The notes under the pieces are model-generated. The model had not been told where the DNA came from. It saw nothing but the letters and a program-made list of their open reading frames with translations, and made no database searches. 64,000 nucleotides of DNA from Pycnopodia helianthoides (taxonomy: Eukaryota > Echinodermata > Asteroidea > Forcipulatida > Asteriidae): positions 15,236,953-15,300,952 of the forward strand of contig CM063256.1 of the NCBI GenBank assembly GCA_032158295.1, read 5' to 3'. Shown piece after piece: positions 1-12,600 of this stretch (its first letter is position 1; each line of letters begins with the position of its first letter). The position numbers were made by a program, and so were the translations under genes.

Positions 1-472
1 GTTATGAGATGTTTTTGATAAAATTACGACCGTTTCATAACCTCATTTTGTGCTGGATGCGTGGCATGATGTACCTCACTTCTATTGTGTCTTCATAGTG
101 TTCTAAATATCTCAGGAATTTCTAAAGAGGATTGTAAGGGGGAGGGGTGGTACTTCTGTACAAGAGGGAAAAAAGGGGGGTGTTTACGTATGGGTATACA
201 GAAAATTGGGGGACACACCCTCCTGCTAAATATAGAAAACGGTAATAACCTGTTGCATTATAGAGATGACAGCCGATAACAATTTGTTTTTTTGTAAAAA
301 CACGTCTAAATCATGCTGAGAAATGTTTGTCAATAAAAAGAACATTTAATATGTGAAATTGCATTCAGTCTTCGGCCCATGATTCAAAGCAGAGGTCTCC
401 AATTGTTTTCATTAGAACAACTGAAACTATTGTAGTACCTTTCCGTTAACAAGATCAAGTTTATACCAACAA
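1..472. other. Non-coding, left edge of window
   Basis: No exon is recognisable. Bases about 110-225 resemble 29115-29210 (same order of G-rich blocks around a shared 'tacaagagg' core), so this is probably part of a dispersed repeat. If the minus-strand SRCR/WSC gene continues, this stretch is intron or downstream sequence. Confidence 0.4.
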
Positions 473-848
473 TTAAAGGCACTGGACAGGTTTGTTAATT
501 GTCGAAGACCAGTATTCGCACTTGGTGTATCCCAACATATGCACAAAATAACAAACCTGTGAAAATTTGGGCTCAATTGGTCATCGAATTTGCAAGAGAA
601 TAATGAAAGAAAAAACACCCTTGTTGCATTACTTTGTGTGCTTTCAGATGCATAATAAAAGGCTTCAGCTAGAAGTCTTTTATTATTTGAGTGAGAAATT
701 ACCTCTTTCTCAAAAACTACGTTGCTTCAGAGGGAGCCGTTTCTCACAATGTTTTATACTATCAACAGCTCTCCATTGCTCGTTACCAAGTTAGCTTGTA
801 TGCTAACAATTATTTTGAGTAATTACCAAAAGTGTCCAGTGCCTTTAA
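473..848. mobile_element. TTAA MITE, family A (copy 1)
   Basis: The element (477-844) is flanked by TTAA at 473-476 and 845-848. Its left terminus reads AGGCACTGGACA and its right terminus is the inverse, TGTCCAGTGCCT. Closely related full copies lie at 40788-41156 and 45975-46331. No coding capacity is seen, so it is a non-autonomous DNA element. A TTAA target fits piggyBac- or Kolobok-type transposases; the superfamily is inferred. Confidence 0.75.
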
Positions 849-1571
849 CACATGTTTCAGTGAATTGTCAAAAAATAAACAAAAAGAGCTTAAACCGGGT
901 TTCCTGAAAGAAAACAAGAAACAAAAATCGGATATGACTATCTGTTCCCCCCAAAAAACACCAGATTATAATGTACCCGTTTTATGTAGAGCAGTACACA
1001 AATCCGAGGTTTGCGTTTTTCACACCAAGAGGATTCAAGAACTAACAACAATCAAGGTCTCTCTTTCCCCCCTTTTTTTTTGGGGGGGGGAGGGGGGGGG
1101 GAGTAGGGAGACACACCACAAAAAAAATAAAAATAAAAATACCGGCTATCCAGAGAGGAAATACTTGGTTATCTGACTTCCTCGGAATACAGACTAATAG
1201 TGTAGTCTGACAATGGCCTTTAACTTGCGGACATAATTTGGTAAGTTAGAGGAGAACTAAATTGTTGCTTAATGTGTCAATTAATTGGTGCCGGTGTGGC
1301 GGGAGATCCTGTCCCCCGGAGATTCTGTGTGCCACCCCCCCTCCCTTCGTACGGCGAACTGTGTACACATCTCTTCTAATAGCGCCCGCTTTTGAATCAA
1401 CCTCCTTTAGCTTATGTTCATTTTCCATTATGAGAGGTGGACGGGTTTCCCTAGGACATCGGCATTGGCTGCACTTGAACAGAAATACACTTGAATATAC
1501 ACGGTTTTAACCGTCGTAAAAAAAGACATGTTATCTTAACAAACAACAAGAACAACCAAAACAAGAACAAG

Positions 1572-1605
<34 letters not shown>

Positions 1606-1841
1606 CAACAACAACAACAACAACAAAAGCATCAACAATGACGTACCCTTTGAATTAGTAACCCCACCCTTACTCACCCATCAAAGACCCGACAATTGAC
1701 AATAAGGTACGTTAATAAGACTATCCTCTTAAAGCGATGGGTTGGTCTCGCCTTTTCTTTAGCAGGCCATCATCGTTTATCCCTTTAAATTGGCGGGAAA
1801 TGATAAACCCCAGATTTGTTTGCAGACACTTAACTACTCAC
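849..1841. other. Non-coding stretch with simple repeats
   Basis: It contains a polypyrimidine/poly-G run at about 1066-1101 and a (CAA)n-type microsatellite at about 1548-1627. Short ORFs here have no recognisable protein character. The next exon of the minus-strand gene was not found here. Confidence 0.6.
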
Positions 1842-2039
1842 CTTGGCAACTTGGGAACGAGGCGTTCCAGGTCACGTGGTTTCCGGTCCCGTCTGGGAGC
1901 ATGACGCATCGGACAGCGGATGCGTTCATCATGTGGTAGCCTGCATTACACTCAAAGCGCATGACGTCATTGTATGAATATTCACGTTTCAGGGCACGCC
2001 CATTTTTCAGTTCAGCCGGCTGACATTTACCGAGAGACA
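1842..2039 (-). CDS. Exon: CCP/sushi module
   Basis: The 198 bases run phase 1 to phase 1 (acceptor TTCTCAG, donor GTGAGT). The peptide starts around KCQPAELKNG and has the sushi pattern of four cysteines with a GYHM core, the conserved Trp (VTW) and a final SFPSC. This is the last exon of the gene visible in the window. Confidence 0.8.
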
Positions 2040-3637
2040 CTGAGAACACACAAAATATCACAACAATCCAAATGTAATAGCCTTCGTTGTCCAACAGAAA
2101 ATGTCCCCACAAGCTTAAAACAGTAGAGAAAGAATCGTAAAGAGAGACGAATATTTTTTTGCATAAAAGCAATCTTCCAGTACCGATATAAAACCAGATA
2201 AAATGAGAGAAAAGAGGGATAAAGATATAGGTTTTTAGAATGATGAAGTTAGCTCCCCCCCCCCCACATCCCTCCCTCACCCGCCCTAGTTTCTCACCGT
2301 CATACACCGTCAATCTATCGGGTCCAGACGATCGGAGCATCGACGCCCCACCGCCACACACCTCATTGGGGTTACCGGCGCAAGGCATCTGGCACTGCCC
2401 GTCAGACTTCTTGGTCCTCGGTCCGAGCACTTCGCTCTGCTTGCTGCAGTAACACTCGTGGCCGTTCTTCAAGCCGGCCAAGAGGGAGTTGATGCCCTCG
2501 CAGTGGGTCCTGCAGGCCGACACGGTCATGAGTTTCGTGGCTACGTAACTATCCCGAAGTACGGAGTTAAAATTCCCGGAGAAGTCAGCGTAGCATCCCA
2601 AGTAACCTGGTCCTGTATTGAGGGTGCGAAATTGGCGCCAAAAATACACGCTAGGTCTACAAACTTTTATCAATAATAAATATCATTAAAACACGCAACA
2701 AAAAGGAGTAAGAACAATTAGAGGCTGCCCAGTTGCAAGTCTAATAACCCCCCCCCCAAAAAAAAAAAAAAATAAATAAATAAATAATAATAAAAAAATA
2801 AAAAAAATAAAATAAAAAAATAATAATAATATTAATAATAATAAAAAAAAAAAAAAAAAAAAAAATGAAATAAAAAAAATAAATAAAAAAAAATAAATAA
2901 ATAAACAAATAAATAAATACAATCCCTTTTAAAATAGAACAAAAATCTTGTCGCACATAGTGGCTTGCAAAGAATGTCTATCTTCCACCCGTCCATTAGC
3001 TAGCTGTGCAAACTACGTTTTTAATACAAACGACCCAGCTCGTTTTACAGCTGTATAATTGAACTTTGAACAATGCAGGATTCTGCGAGCTTTCGGGAGT
3101 CGTATCAAGGAGTTTGAGCTGAGAGTTTAGGGAAGGGGGGGGGTTGTGTTCCCGTGTACTTGTTTAGTGACATTCAAACTGAGGACTTACAACAAAAGGG
3201 ACAATATTTCTATGGTTGCTTTCACAAAGGGAAACAACGCGGTCCATGTTTGTAAGGATCAAGAGTTGAACAGAGGAGGGTCAACGAAAAAAAGTATAAT
3301 AAGTATACATTTGGGTGTGTGTTAGGGCAGTGTCCACCCACTTAAATTGCGGACATTTAGTACACATTTGGGGGTGTGTGTGTGTGTGTTAGGGCAGTGT
3401 CTACCCACTTAAATTGAGGACATTTAGTACACATTTGGGTGTGTGTGTGTGTGTGTGTGTTAGGGCAGTGTCTACCCACTTAAATTGGGGACATTTAGTA
3501 CACATTTGGGTGTGTGTGTGTTAGGGCAGTGTCTACCCACTTAAATGGGGACATTTAGTACACATTTGGGGTGTGTGTGTGTGTGTGTGTTAGGGCAGCG
3601 TCTACCCACTTAAATTGAGTACATTTAGTACACATTT

Positions 3638-3685
<48 letters not shown>

Positions 3686-6600
3686 GGGCAGTGTCTACCC
3701 ACTTAAATTGGGGACATTTAGTACACATTTGGGTGTGTGTGTGTTAGGGCAGTGTCTACCCACTTAAATTGAGGACAATTAGTACACATTTGGGTGTGTG
3801 TGTGTGTGTGTTAGGGCAGTGTCTACCCACTTAAATTGAGGACTTCGATAAAACAAAGGGATCCAGGTGTTTTGAGGGAAGAGCATGCATTTCCTTGCTG
3901 TGCTTTCGTGTGCCAAACCAAAAACTTAGTCGCCTTAAAAAAAAAAAAAACGGAGTCAAAACAATGGGAGAAAAAGAGAGCAGTCCTCGATTCACAGAGC
4001 CGACACAAGTAGGGGGCGAGAGTAAGTTGTTTACGGTAAGACACAGAACCCGAAATCGAGGTGACAGTTTACTCAGAACCTGTTCATATTAACTTTCATT
4101 GTTTACTAATATCTAAACATTTGACGCAGTCGCACACATGGTCATATCATGGGCAATTCAAAGTAAAAAACAAATGACTCATGCGAATGATGGCCCCCAA
4201 GTTTGTGTTAAAGGTTATACAGAATTGGTCAGGGTAAAAATACACAATTTGTTTATTAAAGTCTGAAAGCTGACCGGTTTACGAAGTTCATACTAGAACC
4301 TTTTTTTTTTAGTGTGAACCATTTCCCTCTGAAATTAAGTCATATTCGAGAAAACTGTGTCTGAAAACCTATTTAAAAAATCAAATAAAAATACAACAGC
4401 AGATTTCGGTCGCTAAAACTAAAATTAGTAACAATGTGTTTACATGCTGAAAATTGTGTATGTTTGTTTGGTGTTGATATTCTCTCCTGACTTACACAAC
4501 GGATTAAGCCAGAATGTCCACAGGCTTGTTATTTCATGCATTATGTTTGATCGAACAAAACATGAGCACTGTCTGCGACAATTTTGTCAGCTCTGCCAAT
4601 CCTGTATAATACCTTTAACCGCTTTAGGCGTGAGTCACCAGACTAACGTCTCTCTACCCGGTCTGGAGTTTGACTCCCCTACCCCTCGTGATTGTCCAGT
4701 GAGCGATAATCCGAAAGTAGTCACCAGACTATCGTCTCTCTACCCGGTCTGGAGTTTGACTCCCCTACCCCTCGTGATTGTCCAGTGAGCGATAATCCGA
4801 AAGTAGTCACCAGACTATCGTCTCTCTACCCGGTCTGGAGTTTGACTCCCCTACCCCCTCGTGATTTCCCAGTGAGCGATAATCCGAAAGTAGTTTACAT
4901 TTACTTTTATAAATGTCAGATAGTGTGAAGCGCAAACGGGGATCCGAAAACGTCCAATGTGATTATGGGATTACTAGTTGTTTGTATTTTGGAGGAAAAA
5001 CCAAATCGGCTGTAAGCTGCTTGAGGTAAAGTTACAGACCAGGATCCAACTTCATTAATAGAACAAAACAAGTGTGCTTACCAGGGGAAAAATGGTTACC
5101 AGCCAAAATACCATGCCATAGGTAACAATTGCAACTGGTTTCCTGCTAAACTTTGCTGAACAGAAAATTGTTAAGCAATTTTGTTTTTTACCGTGAAAGA
5201 GAAAATTACCAGCCCAGATGCTTTGCCATAGGTGACAATTTTAACTTATGACCTGCTAAACATAGCTTAGAAGAAAATTTAAAGAAATATTAGTTTGTGC
5301 TTAAGCGGCTCTATGAAATTAGGACTGGGGGTGCTTCAACCATCTTGCTCACGTTCACTACGAGATTTCGTTGAATGTGTGAGACTATTTCGCCCTCGCA
5401 GCTTCGCTTTGTTTACATTGATTTAAGCAGAGTAAAAACAGCGATTTGGCTGCATTATGTATGTCTACGTTTAATGTTAACAAAAATAATAATCACAATC
5501 AAAATTGAAGAAAAACAAACCCAGAAAAAAACAAACAAACAAAAACATGTACGTCAGAAATGAAGTAATTTGAACAGTTATACGTAGAGAACACTGATTC
5601 ATAAGAGTCACGTGTCCTTCAAAGCCCAGTGGAATCGAACCCACTGGAAACGAGCCCACTGAATAGAGCCCAGTGGAATCGAGCCCACTGGAAACGAGCC
5701 CACTGAATAGAGCCCAGTGGAATCGAACCCACTGGAAACGAGCCCACTGAATAGAGCCCACTGGAATCGAACCCACTGGAAACGAGCCCACTGAATAGAG
5801 CCCAGTGGAATCGAACCCACTGGAAACGAGCCAACTGAATAGAGCCCAGTGGAATCGAACCCACTGGAAACGAGCCCACTGAATAGAGCCCAGTGGAATA
5901 GAACCCACCGGAAACGAGCCCACTAAATAGAGCCCAGTGGAATCGAGCCCACTGAATCGAGCCCACTGGAATCGAACCCACTGGAAACGAGCCCACTGAA
6001 TAGAGCCCAGTGAAATCGAACCCAGTGGAATCGAGCCCATCACTGAAATCGAGCCCACTGAATAGAGCCCAGTGGAATCGAACCCACTGGAATCGAGCCC
6101 ACTGGAAACGAGCCCACTGAATAGAGCCCAGTGGAATCGAACCCACTGGAATCGAGCCCACTGGAAACGAGCCCACTGAATAGAGCCCAGTGGAATCGAA
6201 CCCACTGGAAACGAGCCCAGTGGAATCGAGCCCAGTGGAATCGAGCCCAGTGGAATCGAGCCCACTGGAAACGAGCCCACTGAATAGAGCCCAGTGGAAT
6301 CGAACCCACTGGAATCGAGCCCACTGGAAACGAGCCCACTGAATAGAGCCCAGTGGAATCGAGCCCACTGGAAACGAGCCCACTGAATAGAGCCCAGTGG
6401 AATCGAACCCACTGGAAACGAGCCCACTGAATAGAGCCCAGTGGAATCGAGCCCAGTGGATTCGAGCCCAGTGGAATCGAGCCCACTGGAAACGAGCCCA
6501 CTGAATAGAGCCCAGTGGAATCGAACCCACTGGAATCGAGCCCACTGGAAACGAGCCCACAGAATAGAGCCCAGTGGAATCGAACCCACGTTTTTTTTTA

Positions 6601-9600
6601 TACAGCTTGTTCAATCTGTTAGAATGCCGGGACCATCAGGGTTCGAGTCCTACCCGAGGGCACCTGTGGTTCTCCTCCCGCAGGGCTCCTAAATCACTCA
6701 GCACCATAACCATAGTGGTGAAGGTTAGTGGAACACTAAAACCATAAGATCTTTTCATGCCAGATCGAGGTTTATCACGAAATAGATCAAGCACAGTGAA
6801 CTAAATTGTTTCCTTTTCACAAACTATGAGGTACTTTTTTTGCGTAGAATGGATGGGATCTTCTAGATGGTATTACAACACGCGTTGAGAAACCTTATTA
6901 TATTGTTGCCATAAGTTGACATACAACATTTCAAGACTGAGGAACAAACATTAAATGCATGACGTAAATTTTAGGGAAACATCAATATTTTCAATGAGGC
7001 CACTGGATCGGAGGTAATACATTCATACCATGACTCAAAATGGGGGTACTGATATGACACCAGTGACACAAATACAAAGGAACATCATGACCCTTCATGG
7101 CCTGCCTATTACCCGCCATCATCGAAAAAGGGTCTCCCATCAGATAATGTCACAAGTTAATATAACACAAAAAACAGATGCACTAACCACGACAAACGAT
7201 AACTATCATGACAACGACTACGACAACACTGACAGTGGAAACAAAAGAAGATTCTCGAAAAAGGGTCTCCCATTAGATAATGTCACAAGTTATAACACAA
7301 AAAACAGATGCACTAACCACGAAAAACGACAAAAACCATGACAACGACTACGACAACACTGACACTGCAAACAAATGGAGTTTCTCGAGAATGAGAGCAC
7401 CCTGGACAGAACAACTTCTTGGGAGGAAGAGATTATCGTTTAGTGGTTGATGCTCATTTGCATAATGATCGTGAATATGCATGAGGTGAACTGACCTTGG
7501 CAGATGACCCCTACCGCGTCGGTACATCTTGGTTTACCCGTATAACTGCAATCGTCCAAACGTTTTTCATCTGCAAAATTAAAAATGCAAACATACATTT
7601 TATTTATTTAGATTGGTAAAATGTCATCCATTAATATATGATGGTAATTACTTTAATATATAGTAGATTATTATAAATCATTGTCGTTTTTGTCAGTATT
7701 TATTTACGGTAATTTTTCTGAAGTATTGACACTGTAACGAAGTCCAAGTTATAGCTCGATGGTCAAGGTAGGCATTTTTTATTTAGTAGATGGTTCGGCA
7801 CTCCAGCCGAAACAGATTTTGTTTCCGTTATTTCTCCTTCCCCCTTTTTCAGACCCTGAAGCCCATTGGTTTAACAAACATTTCATTTCTTCAATCGAAT
7901 TGACAACTGCCATAGTTAGTAGTGATATGGCTGTAGCAATTTGTTTTATTCTGGGGTGAAATTTCGAACAAAATATTCCAGAAAATATTGCGGTAGCTGA
8001 GTGGATATACAAAAATAATCCAACATTCCTGTTTAATAGCAGAAATAGGATAATTTGTTTTGTGTGGGTTTGTTGTTGTTGATGTTGTTGTTGTTATTGT
8101 TGTCATTGATGATGCTGTTGTTGGCTGTTGTTGTTATTGTTGTCGATGATGATGTTGCTGCTTTGTGGCTTTGTCGTTGTTGTTTCGATTCTGAAGAAGA
8201 AAAACAATGGTACAATTGGAGAGGTGTGTTAACGGTAAGACCCAATCTTGGACCGCATCTCAGCCCAAATCTCTACAGGGCCTCCCGCGTAGTACCCAGG
8301 GAGTCTGGGAGTGAGCACACGGGTGCAAGAAAAGGCTTGCACCTATATCTAGCATCTATCAGGCAATACTTCCCCGCATGGTTACTACTAGGAAGTGAGT
8401 AATACCTGTCCTGGTTTGAGATGTATACATTGTATCTACTCGGTTTCCTGTTGAACACTGTCTATGGGGGAAACAATACATCTGGGTATTATGGTAAAAA
8501 CAGGGTCATGTCAAAGACCGGTTGTTGTGATGCTGTTTCACATCGTTGTCTGACTCCTTGGTAGGCATTGATGAGTGCAGTACGGGGCCAGACTAATTTT
8601 GTGTCAAGTCTGAATGTCAAGTCTCGCGCGAATTCGAATAATGGGCCCCGTTTAAAGGGTATGATTTGGGGAATTTTTCATGTGCCAAAGCAATGTACGA
8701 ATACGCACCGGACTTACACTGTCTGTTCCATATTTTTGTTTGCCCTTTGGGTGAAAGGAACACAAATAAGCCTTGATGCATCCCGATTATGGATTTGAGT
8801 TTAAAACAGTTCAACACGGAACAGCCGTCGTGTTCTCTTCATCACGACCACACTGACAATTCGACGTCAACAGTATATTATGGCGGAATACACCCACGGT
8901 GCCGTCATCTTGTTTCTCTTCCCTGCAAATCAGTGTGACCATACTGAGGCCGGAATGCAAACTAGTCTGGCACCCCTTTGGTGAATTGAGAACTGTGACT
9001 ATGTCTGCCATTTGGTATTCATGGAACCTGGCAAAGATTGCAGCAGAGTGACGAAGGTCTAACGGACTTTTAAACGGCCACTATACATCTGGCGTGTTAC
9101 GTAATCCAGGTACAGTCATCGTATGATGATCAAAGTCAAATATCCAGAGATTTCCTTCGTTTACTCAGACCGATCTTCGGTCAAAGAATGAACCAAAAAA
9201 AACATTGTCAAGATATTGATGAATGACGATCAGTTAAAAGCTCTTTCAAGGACAATTATGGAGTTCTTAAATCTTTAATTCTTAGTACCCAAACGGTACT
9301 TTAAATTGGGGGGGGGTGGGGATGTACAACTACTCTACGCAAATTGTTATTAGGACAAATTAGGGCTAGATAGCTCAGTTGGTTGATCGCCGGTACGTTA
9401 ATCCGGTAGTCGATCGTTAATCCGGTAGTCGCTGGTTCAAATCCCGCTCTAGTCATTTGTCTTTGTTCAACCCCAAACCATTTGAAATTTACCCAGTCAG
9501 TTTCCCTTGTGGTTCATTACTTGACATTTAAAATTAAAAAAGTCGCATCCCCTCAGGGTGGTCCCGTGGCTGCTGCTTCCCAGGTTGTTTCCTAAACTTG

Positions 9601-12600
9601 GGTGTGATCCCTGGCTACACGGCAGTTAACGGTTGCATGGCTTCTGACTGGCACCCCCGAACAAAGATATTGACAAAATAGGGCTAGATAGCTCAGTTGG
9701 TAGATCGCCGGCACGGTATTCCGGAGGTCGTTGGTTCAAATCCCGCTCTAGTCATTTTTTCTTTGTTCAACCCCAAACCAAATTAGCTATTGTCTAAAAA
9801 CTCCCGAGTCAGAATTGACCAGGGTTCCGAGTTCCATGGGAGGGGGGGGGGGTCGGGGGAGCTGACCCGTTTCTAGGTTAGGCTGACCCGGACATTCCAG
9901 GACCCAATTTCATAGAGCTGCTAAGCCCAACAATTTGCTTAGCATGATATTTCTTCCTTGATAAAGACACGGTTACCCACCAAATTTCCATGTGTTGCAT
10001 ATTGCTTGTTACTTGTATTCAGCTGTTGTTTGCTTATCCTGAAAATCTTGTGGAAATTTGGTTGGTAATCCTGTTTTTATCAAGGAAGACATTTCATGCT
10101 AAGCAAATTGTTGTGCTTAGCAGCTCCATGAAATTGGGCCCTGGTCGCACAGACCTAGAATAGGTTCAGGCCCCATGAGATCCTGACTCCGGATCGACTC
10201 TAATCCTGGAGTGTACAAAAGGTACAAAGTATGGAATATCAGGTGATAATAATAACACACACACACAAAAAGCACACAGAAACAAAACACCAGAGGAAAG
10301 TCTCTCGTCTCGTTTTTCATTTTTGCTTTGTCGAAACATGAGCACCCAATGAACTTTTAACGAGAACAGCGGTAAAACCATACCTCGAAAATGGGCATGA
10401 AGTATAATCAATCAATTGTTTCGAAATTCAGATATTACTTTGTTTTGTTGTTCCTTTTTAAAACTTGAACCTAAACGCCTACTCACCACCTTTACACATC
10501 CAATCCCTAGCCAGCGGGATTCCAACTACTCCCCCGTACGGGGACCGGGCTCTCGCCAGCGCTGCCCCGGGGAATCCCAGCTGACGGCACACCACGATGG
10601 CGTCGTCGATGCTCCAGTGGGAGTCGCAAGTCGTGAACCAACCGCGGAGACCGAGGTACATCTCCACTCGGCCAGCGTTGGGGGTGGACCCGTTGACTAG
10701 ACGAATATCTGTTGGGTGTTGGAAGGAAATTATGTCTTCCTGTCAAACTGGGACTGTCATCTTGTGTATCAGTTGTATTTTAAACTTAGTGGGTCTTGGA
10801 AAAGATTGTGTAACTTGATGGCTCGCCTTTTGGGGTTAAAATCTGACGGACTCTTGTGGTATTTGACACGAGATTATACAAAGTTTGTTAAAGTTTTAAA
10901 GACCAGTTGTCACATCTCAAGCATCCTTCAACTGAGTTGTCGAAGTTGATTTTATTTAAAGTTAAACATTCTTTAGAAATATGGTTAATGAATAATTCGT
11001 ACAACCTTTCAAGTTTTGACCTTTCCAGACCCATCTATTTATAAGATACTACTTTTGAAATCGGTATAAAATGTGTGTAATATAAGCGATTAATATACGA
11101 AGAACGACGTGGTCTACGTGTCTCAATAGTTGTGATTTTCCATTGGAAACTCTGTGGTCTTAGGGGAAGGTGTGTCACTGTCGTATATTAGGAACGAGGC
11201 AAGGTGCCAAGAATGTAAGTCCCAACTCTACCAAGACGTTAGGCAATACTCGCCCACGCTACTATAGCTGTCAGTCCAGTCCCCAACGCAAACACATTGC
11301 AAAAACGAGGGTGAAAACACACACTATAGTCTGGTCCTATATTGCTACATTGATAATCAGCTCTTGGTTAAATAGAAAGCCGAGAGACCAGACGACGATG
11401 CCCGTACCCACGTCACAAGTATAATGATGTATTTCGATATTTAACGCGTTTAACCGCCCATTTTGGGGGTTTCTGTTTAAACTTGGCGAATTAGGAATGG
11501 TCTAGTTGATTTGTTTTTATTTAATAAAACTCAGTATTTATTTGTTAGAGCATTCAGGGGTCACGACAACATGACCGCTGTTCGATCAACTGTTCAGAAA
11601 CTTTAAAGAAACATTACAGAATTGGTTTTTGCTAACAAAACAGTTGCTGGCAGTGTAAGCACTTTATGCAATCCACCATCTACATAAACTGACAAAAATA
11701 GAAGTTTGAGATCGATCGGCCATCTGGGTCACGAGAAAATAGTGAAAAACCGATTACACATTTGCATGAAATCATATAGATTCAACAAATGAATAAAATG
11801 CTCACTGAGCCTGAGCGATAAACTCCAATTGATCAAAAGTATATTTTACAAGTTTTTTTCTTACCAATTCTGTAATGTTCCTTTAAACGAGAACGCTTGT
11901 TTTTAATTCTGAATGATAGAGTTTGTGATTTGGTTGCAATTTATTGATCACCACACCTACAAATCGCTCACTTTGTAAAGGGCACAACAAGTATTATTTT
12001 AGAAAAGTATGACATTCTGTGATTCATTTAAAACTTACTTAAATTTCAAACTTAAATTGGAACTTTCCTCAAAAGCGCTTCATCATTTTATGGCGCAACT
12101 TTGGTAATACTTTTCACTGTTCGACACTCAGCTATTTTACTCAATTATTATCATCCGTGTTTAAAACCATCCAATGGCCTACAGGTCTGCAACCATTAGT
12201 CGTTAACTTGTTTTTTTTTATAGCAAAAACAGGTGAAACCCTATTAGTTCTATCCTTAGACAGGCCCGATTGACACAGCCTAATGACAGTTTAGGCAGTA
12301 TGACCCATGGACTCCAAATCCCACTTATAAAACACTTTTTATAAAGGGTAGTGTACACAAAATCTTGCGTTTTCGTAATACAAAAAACATTATAATCAAA
12401 ATCCTTTTTGTTTTGTTGTTTTTTGTTTCGTACTTTGCCACACTATCTCTTCAACGTTTTGAAAGGTTACTAGCTTTGATGACATCAACATTGTAAAGGA
12501 GGTATACACGTTTTCCGAAAGTACAGCACGCTGCTGCACTGTAGGGCGTCCGGAGACAGTTTTTAACAGTAAATGGCATCGCAGGGTTTTACAGAAACTG

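Larger units (their letters stand above)
7571..10486. other. Intron splitting the SRCR domain
   Basis: A 2.9-kb intron. It holds a GTT/GAT-rich simple-sequence patch (about 8060-8185), two tRNA-like SINEs (9363-9500 and about 9551-9800) and a family D inverted-repeat element (9903-10139). No additional exon could be supported. Confidence 0.7.

Noticed and set aside
5477..6614. 370- and 331-codon minus-strand ORFs of repeated GSIPLGSIQWARFQW-like peptide
   Set aside because: Produced by a 15-bp minisatellite that is open in several frames at once; it lies in an intron and has no domain or splice context.
8811..9011. Cysteine-containing minus-strand ORF (ICREEKQDD, CQCGRDEENTT) as an extra exon of the SRCR gene
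   Set aside because: It lies inside the intron that splits the SRCR domain. The only acceptor-like CAG puts it in a frame with an early stop, and no family pattern is seen.
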